Assembly: GCA_023300235.1 (NCBI GenBank)
Contig: JALZWN010000125.1
Span: 21,746-85,745, forward strand
Reading direction: 5' to 3'
Length of the DNA stretch: 64,000 nucleotides
Source: Mariniblastus sp.
GTDB lineage: Bacteria > Planctomycetota > Planctomycetia > Pirellulales > Pirellulaceae
Shown: piece after piece, positions 50,319 through 60,689 of the stretch
Layout: each line of letters starts with the position of its first letter
How positions within the stretch are numbered: position 1 is the stretch's first letter
Notes under the pieces: generated by a model
Database searches by the model: none
Seen by the model: the letters and a program-made list of their open reading frames with translations, nothing else
Told to the model about the DNA's origin: nothing
Program-made: the position numbers and the translations under genes

Positions 50319-50536
50319 TTGCGTGCATGACAAGCCCAAACGCACATCCGTGTCTATCTGTGTTCATCCGTGGTTAAATACTTTCCCACAGCCACCGGCA
50401 ACCAATACGTGATACGCAATAGTAAAATAGCCCTTTGCGAATCGTTCCATCATCCCGCTTCAGGAACTGTCCCGAAATAAGTTACGCTTTTCCCAACCCG
50501 ACACAACATCCGTTAACACGGTAGCATAGCCCAATC

Positions 50537-51232
50537 ATGATCCTGGTCATCGACAACTACGACTCCTTTGTCCACAACCTTGCCCGGTACTTTCGGCAGC
50601 TTGGTTGTGAAACCAAAGTCGTGCGCAATGACGCAATCTCGATCGAAGAAATCCAACGCCTCAACCCCAGCGCCATCGTGCTCTCCCCGGGGCCTTGCGA
50701 TCCCGACCAAGCCGGCGTGTGCCTGCAAGTGATCCAGCAATTCCAAACCAGCAAACCAATCCTTGGCGTTTGCCTCGGCCATCAAGCGATCATCCAAGCC
50801 TTCGGCGGCACGATCGTCGGAGCTCACGAACCAATGCACGGTCGAGACAGCCAAGTCGAACATTCCCGATCATCGATGTTCACCGGCGTGCCGTCGCCCT
50901 TCATGGCAGCTCGCTATCATTCGTTGGTCGGCCAACCGCAAACCATTCCCGATTGCCTGAACGTCACCGCCCACACTGCCGACCAAACCGTCATGGCCAT
51001 TATGGCCGTCCAACACCAGACTCTACCAATCGTTGGCCTGCAGTTTCATCCCGAATCCGTGCTAACCGATTGCGGCTATCGTTTGATCAGCAACTTCCTC
51101 ACCTTAGCCAAGATCGAACACGCAACCGAAAACGTCGATCAGCTACAACAAAGCCAAATCCGATCCGACCAAACCGCGACCACCAAGGTTCCCGTTTCCA
51201 ATCGGTTGAGTATCAACCCGGAGCGGTCATGA
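50537..51232 (+). CDS. Glutamine amidotransferase, anthranilate/aminodeoxychorismate synthase component II-like
   Basis: VIDNYDSFVHNLARYF, VLSPGPCDPDQAG, ILGVCLGHQAIIQAFGG, GLQFHPESVLT. Confidence 0.92.
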   Translation: MILVIDNYDSFVHNLARYFRQLGCETKVVRNDAISIEEIQRLNPSAIVLSPGPCDPDQAGVCLQVIQQFQTSKPILGVCLGHQAIIQAFGGTIVGAHEPMHGRDSQVEHSRSSMFTGVPSPFMAARYHSLVGQPQTIPDCLNVTAHTADQTVMAIMAVQHQTLPIVGLQFHPESVLTDCGYRLISNFLTLAKIEHATENVDQLQQSQIRSDQTATTKVPVSNRLSINPERS

Positions 51233-51831
51233 TCTTAGAATCGATCGTGACCACGACCAACGTCGACGGCTCGCCCAACCTATCTCCGATGGGACCGCGG
51301 ACCGAGCGACCCGATCTGCCTTGCTCCACCGCAGCGGCATCCCTGGAACATTTTGAGTTGCGCCCCTTCGGCACCTCCACGACCTTTGCCAACCTCAAAC
51401 GGGACCGACAAGGCGTGCTGCACGTCGACGACAACGTCGACCTATTCGCCAAATCGGCGATCAGCAAAATCAAAGCCGCCGACCTTCCGCCTTTGGTAAA
51501 CGCACAAGTCATCGCGGGGCACATCATCGAATCCGCTTGCCGGGCTTACGAGTTTAAGGTCGAATCGATCGACGAGTCTGGACCGCGGATGAGCTTGATT
51601 TGCGAGGTCGTGAAAACACACCGATTACGAGATTTTTTCGGATTCAACCGAGCCAAACATGCGGTCATCGAGGCGGCGATTTTGGCGACACGAATCGAGT
51701 TTTTGCCAGCCGAAGAAATTTTAGATCAATACCAGCATTTAAAAGTAATCGTCGAAAAAACAGCTGGACCTAGCGAGATCAGTGCCTTCAACTACCTTGA
51801 ACAATTCGTCCGCCTCAAACTTCAAAAGTAA
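51229..51831 (+). CDS. DUF447-family protein
   Basis: MILESIVTTTNVDGSPNLSPMGP...ELRPFGTSTTFANLKRDRQGVLHVDDNVDLFAKSAI; ATGA overlap with the previous gene. Confidence 0.75.
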   Translation: MILESIVTTTNVDGSPNLSPMGPRTERPDLPCSTAAASLEHFELRPFGTSTTFANLKRDRQGVLHVDDNVDLFAKSAISKIKAADLPPLVNAQVIAGHIIESACRAYEFKVESIDESGPRMSLICEVVKTHRLRDFFGFNRAKHAVIEAAILATRIEFLPAEEILDQYQHLKVIVEKTAGPSEISAFNYLEQFVRLKLQK

Positions 51832-51837
51832 TCCGCC

Positions 51838-52842
51838 GTGCCCGAAACCCACCTTTGCTCATCGCCCGCGCGATTGCATTTCGGCCTGTTGACGGTCGGC
51901 AATTCGCTTGAGTATCGCTATGGCGGCGCGGGGTTGATGATCGATGGGCCCAACACCGTCGTCCAAGCAGAGCGTGCGGATCGACTGGAAGTTGTAGGGG
52001 CTGCCAACGACATTGCACTTCGAACGATCGAGCATTGGTATTCAATCAACCAAACCATGTTGGCGGCAGACTTCGGTGTTCACAAACTTTCCGAACTGCC
52101 CTTGCGAATTGAAATTTTAAAAACACCACCGCGACACAGCGGCTTTGGCAGCGGTACTCAACTGGCACTTTCAGCCATCACGGCAACCATGCAATGCCTC
52201 GAACTTCCCATCCCCAACGCGAAAGAACTCGCCGTCGCCACCGGGCGCGGCCAGCGATCCGCCATTGGCTCGCATGGATTTCGGCGAGGCGGGTTTTTGG
52301 TCGACCGAGGAATCGGCGATGGCGACCAACTGGCGCCGCTGGACTTAAGAATTGATTTCCCGACCGACTGGCCGATCGTCACGATCATCCCTCCAGAAGC
52401 ACAAGGCGTTTCCGGTTCAGCAGAAAAAGCAGCGTTCAAAAACCTCCCGCCCAGCACCGCACAACACCGTCAGCAGATGACCGACCTTTTGAAAACCGCG
52501 ATCGTTCCAGCGGTGATCAACCATAACTACGACACGTTTGCCGAGGGCATTTTTGAATACGGCCATCGCTCCGGTCGGATGTTTGAAACCATCCAAGGTG
52601 GAGCATACAACGGTTCGGCGATCGAAGCAGTGGTCAAACGGGTTCGCGAATTCGGCGTGACCGCGACCGGCCAGAGCAGTTGGGGGCCATGCGTGTTTGC
52701 GGTGCTGCCAACAAAAAACCAAGCCAATGAACTGGTTACTTTTCTAAGCCAACGCATGCCCGCGGCGACGCGTGTTGACACTTGGACCGCCGACAACCGA
52801 GGCATGCGTTTAACGACTCAAACAAAAACCAAGCCCCTATAA
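51838..52842 (+). CDS. Beta-ribofuranosylaminobenzene 5'-phosphate (RFAP) synthase-like, GHMP superfamily
   Basis: SSPARLHFGLLTVG, GGAGLMIDGP, PPRHSGFGSGTQLALS, GRGQRSAIGSHGFRRGGFLVDRG, ATGQSSWGPCVFAV; GTG start. Confidence 0.88.
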   Translation: MPETHLCSSPARLHFGLLTVGNSLEYRYGGAGLMIDGPNTVVQAERADRLEVVGAANDIALRTIEHWYSINQTMLAADFGVHKLSELPLRIEILKTPPRHSGFGSGTQLALSAITATMQCLELPIPNAKELAVATGRGQRSAIGSHGFRRGGFLVDRGIGDGDQLAPLDLRIDFPTDWPIVTIIPPEAQGVSGSAEKAAFKNLPPSTAQHRQQMTDLLKTAIVPAVINHNYDTFAEGIFEYGHRSGRMFETIQGGAYNGSAIEAVVKRVREFGVTATGQSSWGPCVFAVLPTKNQANELVTFLSQRMPAATRVDTWTADNRGMRLTTQTKTKPL

Positions 52843-52849
52843 ATGGCAA

Positions 52850-53115
52850 CCCGACGCGTAAGCGAGGAACCCATAGTCGCCTTTCACTCCGTGAAAGTAG
52901 CGTTACCTTCGGTGGACGTTCACAAAGCGATTGACTCTGAATAAACAGGCGGCGTTTATCCAAAGACCTGCACAGGAGTGACGGGACGAGAGGGTTGCCG
53001 AGTGCACCGTAGCTTTGTAAAAATGCGATCCTGTTTGTTCGCCCATGCAAACACTTCTTTCACGGAGGCAAAGGCGACTATCTCGGCATGACTAATCAAC
53101 AGGCCCGTTGATTTA
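52850..53115. repeat. Dispersed ~270-bp MITE-like element, copy 2
   Basis: CCCGACGCGTAAGCGAGGAACCCATAGTCGCCTTTCACTCCGTGAAAG ... CTTCTTTCACGGAGGCAAAGGCGACTATC; begins next to the RFAP-synthase stop. Confidence 0.9.
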
Positions 53116-53148
53116 GCATGTTTTTGCGAAGCCTAAAAAATATGGAGC

Positions 53149-53191
53149 TGGGCTTCCAGCCTGCCTGCGCGCATGACAGACTGGGAGCCCA
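53149..53191. repeat. Hairpin, dispersed family H (copy B, inverted)
   Basis: TGGGCTTCCAG / CTGGGAGCCCA; on the minus strand the loop reads CTGTCATGCGCGCAGGCA. Confidence 0.75.
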
Positions 53192-53219
53192 TCACAACAG
53201 ATTCAGAAACTGATTTGCC

Positions 53220-53498
53220 ATGGCCCACATGAAAGGCGACCTGACCAACCCACTAGCCCTCAAAATCAAAGGCGGATTGTTCGCCGTGATCGGGCTAATC
53301 GCCTCGGGACTCCTGATCGCAAACCAGCCGAACCTGAAAACGGTCTTGCTGCTGGGTTTAGCCATCTGGGCGTGGTGCCGGTTTTATTATTTCCTGTTTT
53401 ACGTACTGGAACACTACGCGGGCCGAAAACGCCCCTACGCAGGAATTCTGGACGCATTAAAATCCGTGTTCAACAAACCGGACTCCAATTCCAAATAG
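53220..53498 (+). CDS. Small two-TM membrane protein
   Basis: GLFAVIGLIASGLLIANQP and TVLLLGLAIWAWCRFYYFLFYVLEHY. Confidence 0.65.
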   Translation: MAHMKGDLTNPLALKIKGGLFAVIGLIASGLLIANQPNLKTVLLLGLAIWAWCRFYYFLFYVLEHYAGRKRPYAGILDALKSVFNKPDSNSK

Positions 53499-53558
53499 TC
53501 TCGGCTTCGATACCCGCAATTCGATTTCAAACTTCCCCCCCCCATCACGAGTTCCACC

Positions 53559-54290
53559 ATGCCGACACTTGGAGTCAACATCGACCACGTCGCCACCCTT
53601 CGCCAGGCTCGCCAAACCACCGAGCCCGATCCGGTGTGGGCGGCCGCAGCGGCAGAACTCGGCGGCGCCGATCAAATCACCGTTCACCTTCGCGAAGACC
53701 GTCGCCACATCCAAGACCGCGACCTGCACTTGCTCAAGCAAACCGTCAACGTGCGGCTGAACCTTGAATGCGCTTGCGTTGACGAAATGCTCGCGATCGC
53801 TTGCGAACTGAAACCGCATCAAGTTTGCTTGGTGCCTGAAAAACGCACCGAGGTTACCACCGAAGGCGGGCTGGATGTCCTTGGCAATCAAAGCAAGGTC
53901 GGCGACGCGATCAAGCAATTAACCGAAGCAGGCATCTTCGTGAGCCTGTTTATCGACCCGGCTGACGACCAAATCAACATCTCAAAAGAACTCGCCGCCG
54001 GCGCCGTCGAACTTCACACCGGTGCCTATGCCGAAGCAGGTTATTCACCAACGGCTAAAACCGAACTCACAAAACTTGCCAATGGTAGCAAGCTCGCCAA
54101 GTCGCTTGGACTGCGCGTCGACGCCGGTCATGGACTGACTTACAAAAACGTCACGCCGATCGTACGGATCCGCGAAATTGAAGAACTCAACATCGGCCAC
54201 AGCATTGTTTCTCGATCGGTCTTTGTCGGAATGCAACAAGCAGTCCGCGAGATGAAAGAACTTTGCCTACGCCCCCCGGGCGCGAGTTAA
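53559..54290 (+). CDS. pdxJ: Pyridoxine 5'-phosphate synthase
   Basis: [78 protein letters not shown]. Confidence 0.97.
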   Translation: MPTLGVNIDHVATLRQARQTTEPDPVWAAAAAELGGADQITVHLREDRRHIQDRDLHLLKQTVNVRLNLECACVDEMLAIACELKPHQVCLVPEKRTEVTTEGGLDVLGNQSKVGDAIKQLTEAGIFVSLFIDPADDQINISKELAAGAVELHTGAYAEAGYSPTAKTELTKLANGSKLAKSLGLRVDAGHGLTYKNVTPIVRIREIEELNIGHSIVSRSVFVGMQQAVREMKELCLRPPGAS

Positions 54291-54343
54291 TGCGAACTGC
54301 AAAAAGCGTCCCCCCTGCCGATCAACACGAAACCTGAAAACCT

Positions 54344-55750
54344 ATGGATGTTTTAAACGGTCTTCAGTTGACGCCTTTTGAATGGACCATGACCACGGCC
54401 TGCTCCTCATCGCCGATGGAATTTTTCATCCGCCTGACTGGCAGTGGAACGCTCGACACCCCGAAATTTGAAAACGCAGTTGTTTCCGCCCTGAAGCACC
54501 AACCGCTGCTTCAAGCGAATCTCGTTGTCGGCCCCACACATCGCCTCAGCCAATGGCGACCGGCCACCAACACCACCCCGCAATTTATCTGGCTCACGGA
54601 TGCCCCAACCCCTGGCCACGGTTTTCCGGGAGATTTCAAATCCATCGATCTATCCACTGAAATTGGCGTGCGCCTCTACGGCTGGAGTTACCAAATTGAA
54701 AACGAAGATCGATTTGAGTTGAAATTTGTTTTCCATCACGCATGCTGTGACGGCAAAGGCGCGGTCAGTTTTATCGAGCACGTGTTGCGTCGTTACCAAA
54801 GGTTACTCTCAGGCAAACCAACCGATAACGACTCCCAAATCGAAATCAACGCAGTCACCCAACGAGACGCTCGTGCTACGAAGCGGCTTAGCTTTGCACA
54901 GCGAGTTCGGAAGTCACTCGCTTTACGGCCCAAGCGAGCGTGGAACATGCTGACCAAAAAACCTGCGGCGATTTTAACTGGCCAGCCAGCCTCCACGCTC
55001 GCGTACACACAACCGCCCACGCAATGTTCGTCGATGCTGGACCTTGAAACCACGCGTCGGCTCGGAAAATTTGCCAACGAACAACAAACCACAGTCAACT
55101 CGGTTTTGGTCTCCAGCCTCTTTGCGACGCTGCACGACTTTTTACAAGAGACATCCAAAGACCGGATTAATCGAGCGAGGTCCATTCGGGTTTTGATTCC
55201 GTTTTCGCTACGGGACCAGCGGCACCAAAACATGCCAGCGGCAAACTGCGTCTCGATGGCATACCTGGAGGCAAGCCCCAACCAGCTGAAGTCCGACGGC
55301 TTAACCGACCACGTAACTCGTCAGACTCAATTCATTCGCGACTGGCAGCTTCAATACGCTTGGATCGAAGCCATTGACTCATACACGCGACTGTGGCCTG
55401 TGATCAAGTTGCTCAAAGGCCGTCGCACGGCCGGTACCACTCCACATGCAGAAAAACCAATCGCCACGACGGTACTCTCGAATCTAGGAGGCGTATTCAA
55501 AGGGTCGAAATTAGAAACCGACGATGGCCGAATCAAGATAGATCATTTAACGAACGAGAACCTAACGATCGATAGCGTGCACTTAGTACTCCCCTGCACC
55601 GCAGCGATACCGATCAACTTTTCGGTCAACTTTTATAGTGGCCGGCTGAGCTTGGATGTGACGTACTTGCAATCAATCGTTGAAGAAAAAATCCCTGCGG
55701 ATTTGCTCGACCGTTGGGAGAAAAGTATCGTCCAAGCGATCTCTTCCTGA
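54344..55750 (+). CDS. Condensation-domain-like acyltransferase
   Basis: FHHACCDGKGAVSFIEHVL (HHxxxDG); layout of condensation/PapA-type proteins. Confidence 0.7.
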   Translation: MDVLNGLQLTPFEWTMTTACSSSPMEFFIRLTGSGTLDTPKFENAVVSALKHQPLLQANLVVGPTHRLSQWRPATNTTPQFIWLTDAPTPGHGFPGDFKSIDLSTEIGVRLYGWSYQIENEDRFELKFVFHHACCDGKGAVSFIEHVLRRYQRLLSGKPTDNDSQIEINAVTQRDARATKRLSFAQRVRKSLALRPKRAWNMLTKKPAAILTGQPASTLAYTQPPTQCSSMLDLETTRRLGKFANEQQTTVNSVLVSSLFATLHDFLQETSKDRINRARSIRVLIPFSLRDQRHQNMPAANCVSMAYLEASPNQLKSDGLTDHVTRQTQFIRDWQLQYAWIEAIDSYTRLWPVIKLLKGRRTAGTTPHAEKPIATTVLSNLGGVFKGSKLETDDGRIKIDHLTNENLTIDSVHLVLPCTAAIPINFSVNFYSGRLSLDVTYLQSIVEEKIPADLLDRWEKSIVQAISS

Positions 55751-55833
55751 CACGCGTCACCAACAAGCCTAGCGAACCAACGCTACCCCGCCCTGTGATC
55801 GCTGCGGGCACCACGTCAAATCAGACACGACCC

Positions 55834-56793
55834 TTAACCAGGCAACTCAGTACGTTCAATCGCCGCGTCGACTTGCTCAGCCAAACGGCGAACTGCAGCC
55901 CCTCGCATGATCGAGTAATGGCTGCCCTCGATGCAAGATTCTTCGATCTGGAATTTCGAACGCCCTGCCCAAATCGCCGATCCGATTTCGTTCTCTTGCT
56001 CCCCGTCGCTGGGCCACCAGAGGTGCAACGGGCAGTCAATCTCGGGAGCAGAGAAGCCTTTTAGCAACCGGCAGTGCGTCAAAAACGTGTGCGTGAATTG
56101 CATCAGCAAATCCGAATCACGTTGACGATCGGGAACGTAGCCCATCGCCGTCGTCTTCGCCATCATCTCGGCTGAAGTCACCGGAGCATCACTCAAACAT
56201 GTATCCACCAGAATCGCAACATCACGTTCGACAATCTCTAGCGGCTTTTGTCGCATCACTCCGATGCTTTGAAACTTGGTGAACACTTGCGTCAACCGCA
56301 GGCACAACTCTTGCCGCGACTTGGTGGTTCCCGAAGTCCATGCTGGGTTGCTGTCGATCAGCCCCAAAAACGAAACCACTCGCGAATTCTGTTGAAACTT
56401 TTCGGCCATCAAAGAAGCAATGAACCCGCCAAGCGAAAAGCCGAGCAGTCTGATTTTTCCTTCGGGGTGATGACTATCGATCAAGCTGCAATAATCGTTG
56501 GCCATTTCCTCAAGCGTCGCCGCTTCGGTATGTGAGCCACACAACAATCTTGACTGAACCCCCCAGACACTACGCTTTGCCGAAAGCCGAGCAGCTAATT
56601 TCCGATAGATCCCGATATCGCCCCCCGAAGGATGCAGGCAAAAGATCGGATCGGATTGCTCCGGATTGCGAATCGAAACCAGTTGATCGGCCGAAACACC
56701 GTCTAGTTGTTCTTTAGGCAGGATGAGGCTCGACTCGGACGCGTTCATTAAATTACAACTCGTTGGGGTAGCCATGGTGTTAAAGGTGTACAT
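55834..56793 (-). CDS. Thioesterase-domain alpha/beta hydrolase (type II TE-like)
   Basis: IFCLHPSGGDIGIYRKLAARL, IRLLGFSLGGFIASLMAE (GxSxG), C-terminal GSHYSIM. Confidence 0.8.
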   Translation of the reverse strand: MYTFNTMATPTSCNLMNASESSLILPKEQLDGVSADQLVSIRNPEQSDPIFCLHPSGGDIGIYRKLAARLSAKRSVWGVQSRLLCGSHTEAATLEEMANDYCSLIDSHHPEGKIRLLGFSLGGFIASLMAEKFQQNSRVVSFLGLIDSNPAWTSGTTKSRQELCLRLTQVFTKFQSIGVMRQKPLEIVERDVAILVDTCLSDAPVTSAEMMAKTTAMGYVPDRQRDSDLLMQFTHTFLTHCRLLKGFSAPEIDCPLHLWWPSDGEQENEIGSAIWAGRSKFQIEESCIEGSHYSIMRGAAVRRLAEQVDAAIERTELPG

Positions 56794-56967
56794 GATGGTT
56801 GCGGGTTAGGAAGTTTTGAATATATAACTAACGGCTTTTGGGGAATTTGAATTAAATTTCTGACCGAAATGTGCTCAAATCCCTGCGATCGTTGCGGAAA
56901 TTGCCCGCGCCCTACGATATAGAGGTAGAGGGACTACCCAACATATCCTTACGGACCGGTAAAAACT

Positions 56968-59316
56968 TTGATTCGATTTTTACGATCTTCCGCTATCGAC
57001 ATCATCGGCACCGCGCTGGTTGTTTCGGCTTTTGTATTCTGCGTGGCGGGGTTCTCTCGATTTCAATCCAACGGCGAGGACGTGTTGCAATGGCTGCCGG
57101 ACAACTCGCCCAGTCGCCAAGCCTACGAAGCGTTCAAGCAAAAGTTTGGCTCGGACGACTTCATGGTCGTCACTTGGCCTGACTGCACCATCGATGATCC
57201 TCGACTCCAACAGTTTTGTCGGCAAGTCACTGACAATGATCCAGACAAATTGATCCTGTCAGTCACCAACGGCAGTACCGTAGTCGAGCGATTAAATTCG
57301 GCGATTAAATTACCCAAAAAGCACACGCTCAATCGTTTCAAAGCGATCTTCTTTGGCCTTGACGATCCCAACCAAACACTGGCCCTGATCGAACTGACAC
57401 CGGCAGGAACCGCACAACGCCAACAAGCATTACAACAGGTCGAAACTGCCATTACGCAAACTCCTGAACTGGAGCTCGACCAAGCGATTTTTGGCGGCGC
57501 CCCGTACCTTGGCGTCAACATCGACAGACAGCTGAACAGTTCGATCGTGTACTACTTTGTGCCGTCGATCCTGCTGGCTTCGATCGTTTCGTTCTACTGT
57601 TTGCGAAACGTCTTGCTTTGCGTGATCATCTTTTTTGCGGGCGTCACGGCGGCGGCTTGCAGCATCGCGGTGGTGCCGCTGTTGGGAGCAAAATTTGGCA
57701 GCTTGATGTCAATCATCCCCGCCTTGGTTTACATCCTCACCATCTCCGGCAGCATCCACCTGATCCATTACAGCTTGGCTGCGATCGGCAATCCCATCAA
57801 GCTTATCGCGATCAGCTGGAAACCCTGTACCATCTCGGCAATCACCACCGCGATTGGAATGTTGTCGTTGAGCCGCAGTACGTTTCCCGCGATTCGAGAC
57901 TTCGGATTTTTCTGTGCCACTGGCGTTTGCTTTGCACTGCTGATTCAGTTGTTCGTTGTGCCCTGGCTGCTGCACCGTTTCGGAGCCTCTGGCCAAAACA
58001 AACTAGCCCAAAAAGCATCCAGCACGAGCTCTTGGAATGGCCTCGCTAATTTCACCCAACGACATCGTCTTGGATTGGCGTTGGCGAGCATCGGTGTAAT
58101 GGTGTTGGCTGGCTTTGGACTGTCGCGTTTAACCGCTCAAGTGCAAGTCAGAAAGCTATTCGATGAAGACTCTGCCATCATTTCGTCATTGACCAGCCTA
58201 GAAAAACGCATGGGGCCGATCGACCAATCGGAACTCTTGATCAAGTTTAAAGAAGTTGGCGCGGCGCACTTTCATACTCGCGCGAAGCTGGTTTACAAAA
58301 TCCAACGATCGTTGTCCGCGCTCGAGGACGTTGGCTCAACCCACTCATTACATAACTACCTTCCGCGTGAACCATCAGGAACACGAATACGATCAAAGTT
58401 CAAACGACAGGCTTATCAAGACAAGCTCGATGGCGAACGCGAGCAACTTGCGCAAACGCGTTTTTTACATGTAAGCCCCGATGCGGAGAGCTGGCGGATT
58501 AGCCTTCGGTTCTCGTTTGCCGAAAATGGGAACGTTGAGCATCGAAAGCTGCAGATCTTTGATCAAGCTTCAGCCGCGATTGACAAATTGATGGACACCG
58601 GTGAATTTGATGCGATTGTGTCTCCGATCGTGCTGGATTACACCGGGAAAAACTATTTGTTCAACAGTGCTCAAATGACGCTTCTGGAAGATTTCTACAA
58701 CAACTTCGTTTTGGCGTTCGTCGTCATCACACCGGTGTTGATTGTTGTTCTGCGGTCTCCTCGTTTAGGCCTGCTGGCGATTCTTCCAAACCTTTTTCCA
58801 ATCGTCGCGTTCTTTGGCGTTCTCGGTTGGCTGGACTGGCCCGTGGACTTGGCGATCTCAATGACCGCCTGCGTGGCACTCGGTATCGCCGTGGATGACA
58901 CGACCCACTTCTTGATTCGATTCGGAGAATTCCGATCCGAAGGCTTCGATGTTGATTCCGCCATTCGCTCAACCATTTCCCAATGCGGCGCAGCGATGCT
59001 CAAAACCACATTGATCGGTTGTGCAGGATTGTCAGTTTACGGCTTCTGTGACATGGTCGTTGTCCGGAATTTTGCGATCGCCATTAGCAGTATGCTGGTA
59101 CTGGCTTTGCTCGCTGACATTTTCATGCTGCCGGCGTTGCTCTACCTATGGGCGGGACGGGCGGGCCAGGCTGGACAGTCGAAACAAAGCGCTCAACTGG
59201 CCGACCTAGCGACCGCAGGAAAAACATCGCTTGCTTCGTCTTCAACGACTGCCCAGTACCTCCGTCGTCCAAAATCCGTTGCCAGCAACGACACTAACCG
59301 CCAATCCACGGTCTAA
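56968..59316 (+). CDS. RND/MMPL-family transporter
   Basis: Two sets of TM segments separated by a large loop; MSIIPALVYILTISGSIHLIHY; AVDDTTHFLIRF. Confidence 0.82.
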   Translation: MIRFLRSSAIDIIGTALVVSAFVFCVAGFSRFQSNGEDVLQWLPDNSPSRQAYEAFKQKFGSDDFMVVTWPDCTIDDPRLQQFCRQVTDNDPDKLILSVTNGSTVVERLNSAIKLPKKHTLNRFKAIFFGLDDPNQTLALIELTPAGTAQRQQALQQVETAITQTPELELDQAIFGGAPYLGVNIDRQLNSSIVYYFVPSILLASIVSFYCLRNVLLCVIIFFAGVTAAACSIAVVPLLGAKFGSLMSIIPALVYILTISGSIHLIHYSLAAIGNPIKLIAISWKPCTISAITTAIGMLSLSRSTFPAIRDFGFFCATGVCFALLIQLFVVPWLLHRFGASGQNKLAQKASSTSSWNGLANFTQRHRLGLALASIGVMVLAGFGLSRLTAQVQVRKLFDEDSAIISSLTSLEKRMGPIDQSELLIKFKEVGAAHFHTRAKLVYKIQRSLSALEDVGSTHSLHNYLPREPSGTRIRSKFKRQAYQDKLDGEREQLAQTRFLHVSPDAESWRISLRFSFAENGNVEHRKLQIFDQASAAIDKLMDTGEFDAIVSPIVLDYTGKNYLFNSAQMTLLEDFYNNFVLAFVVITPVLIVVLRSPRLGLLAILPNLFPIVAFFGVLGWLDWPVDLAISMTACVALGIAVDDTTHFLIRFGEFRSEGFDVDSAIRSTISQCGAAMLKTTLIGCAGLSVYGFCDMVVVRNFAIAISSMLVLALLADIFMLPALLYLWAGRAGQAGQSKQSAQLADLATAGKTSLASSSTTAQYLRRPKSVASNDTNRQSTV

Positions 59317-59422
59317 ACCGAATCGAAAACAGATACTAGCAAAGCCGCTCCAAAGATCGTAAGATTCTGCTTTCAATATTCACGCTGACAGGGGTCAGCG
59401 AATCAATGCTTTGGAGACGAAG

Positions 59423-60325
59423 ATGTCGCGTCGCGGTTCAGATTTTGCAGGTTTGTCAGTTGCCCTTGTTACACCGTTTACCGACGGAAAACTGGACGTT
59501 GCCAAACTCAAAGAGCAGATCGAATTTCAGATCGACGCGGGCACAACGTGCGTAGTCCCAGCCGGCACAACCGGCGAGTCACCTACGCTGTCTCACCCCG
59601 AACACGAGCGATTGATCAGCGAGACGATTCAGATCGCCGCCGGTCGCATCAAGGTCATGGCAGGCACGGGCTCTAACAGCACCAGCGAAGCGATCAGCTT
59701 GACCGAACGAGCCGCCAAAGAAGGCGCCGACGCGACGCTGCAAGTGGCTCCGTATTACAACAAGCCCACGCAAGAAGGCTTCTACCAACACTACAAAGCC
59801 ATCGCCGAAGCGATCGAGATTCCGATTTGTTTGTACAACATCCCCGGCCGTACCGGAAAGAATATCGACCCCGAAACAATCGCTCGGATTGCTGAGTTCC
59901 AAACGATAACGATGGTCAAAGAGGCCACCGGTTCACTCGACCAAGCGTCCCAAGTTCTATCGATGACCGACCTGACGGTCCTTAGCGGTGACGACAGCTT
60001 AACATTGCCATTGATGGCTATCGGCGGCGAAGGCGTCGTTTCGGTGGTCGGTAACATCGTCCCCAAAGACATGATCGCATTGGTCAATTCATTTGCAGCC
60101 GGCGACGTTGCCAAAGCTCAAGAGTGGCACCACAAGCTGTTCCCTCTATGCCAAGACCTTTTATCAATCGCCAGCAACCCGATCCCCGTCAAAGCCGCCA
60201 TGGCAGAACTTGGCCGCGACACCGGCGAGCTTCGTTTGCCAATGACACCGCTCAACGCCGACCAACTAACCGCCTTGCGTCAAACACTCGCCAACTACGG
60301 AATCGACACTTTCTCTAGGGCTTAG
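59423..60325 (+). CDS. dapA: 4-hydroxy-tetrahydrodipicolinate synthase
   Basis: [85 protein letters not shown]. Confidence 0.95.
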   Translation: MSRRGSDFAGLSVALVTPFTDGKLDVAKLKEQIEFQIDAGTTCVVPAGTTGESPTLSHPEHERLISETIQIAAGRIKVMAGTGSNSTSEAISLTERAAKEGADATLQVAPYYNKPTQEGFYQHYKAIAEAIEIPICLYNIPGRTGKNIDPETIARIAEFQTITMVKEATGSLDQASQVLSMTDLTVLSGDDSLTLPLMAIGGEGVVSVVGNIVPKDMIALVNSFAAGDVAKAQEWHHKLFPLCQDLLSIASNPIPVKAAMAELGRDTGELRLPMTPLNADQLTALRQTLANYGIDTFSRA

Positions 60326-60435
60326 CAAACTAAAAACCATTTCGCGGCATGAGAGAACATTTCATGCCGGTTGGCAAAACGAAAACAACAACCACGGACG
60401 AATACCGGCCAGAGCAAAAACGGCAAGGCACATCT

Positions 60436-60551
60436 GTTCCTGAAGCAAGGGTTTCTAGACGCCCGGCGCGTTAGAGATCGCTGCTTTAGTCATGCACAGA
60501 TTGTCGCCTTTTACTCCGTAAAAGAGCGCTCTTTCCAAGAGAGGCTGACAT
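60436..60551. repeat. 116-bp direct repeat unit 1
   Basis: GTTCCTGAAGCA...TTAGTCATGCACAGATTGTCGCCTTTTACTCCGTAAAAGAGCGCTCTTTCC...GAGGCTGACAT; second copy at 60690-60805. Confidence 0.93.
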
Positions 60552-60689
60552 CAAATGCTCGTTCTCAAAATCGGGCCAAGAAAGTCACTCTTGAGCCCCA
60601 CCCTTAAAGCGTAAAGATTGATTTCCATTTCAGCAAACCGCTGTAAAACGAATTCAAAAAAATGACTGACCACCGACTAAGGTGAATTC

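Noticed and set aside
50695-51831. Full 378-aa ORF as a single protein
   Set aside because: The first 178 codons overlap the GATase in another frame with low-complexity Arg/Ser/Pro composition; the DUF447 protein starts at ATG 51229.
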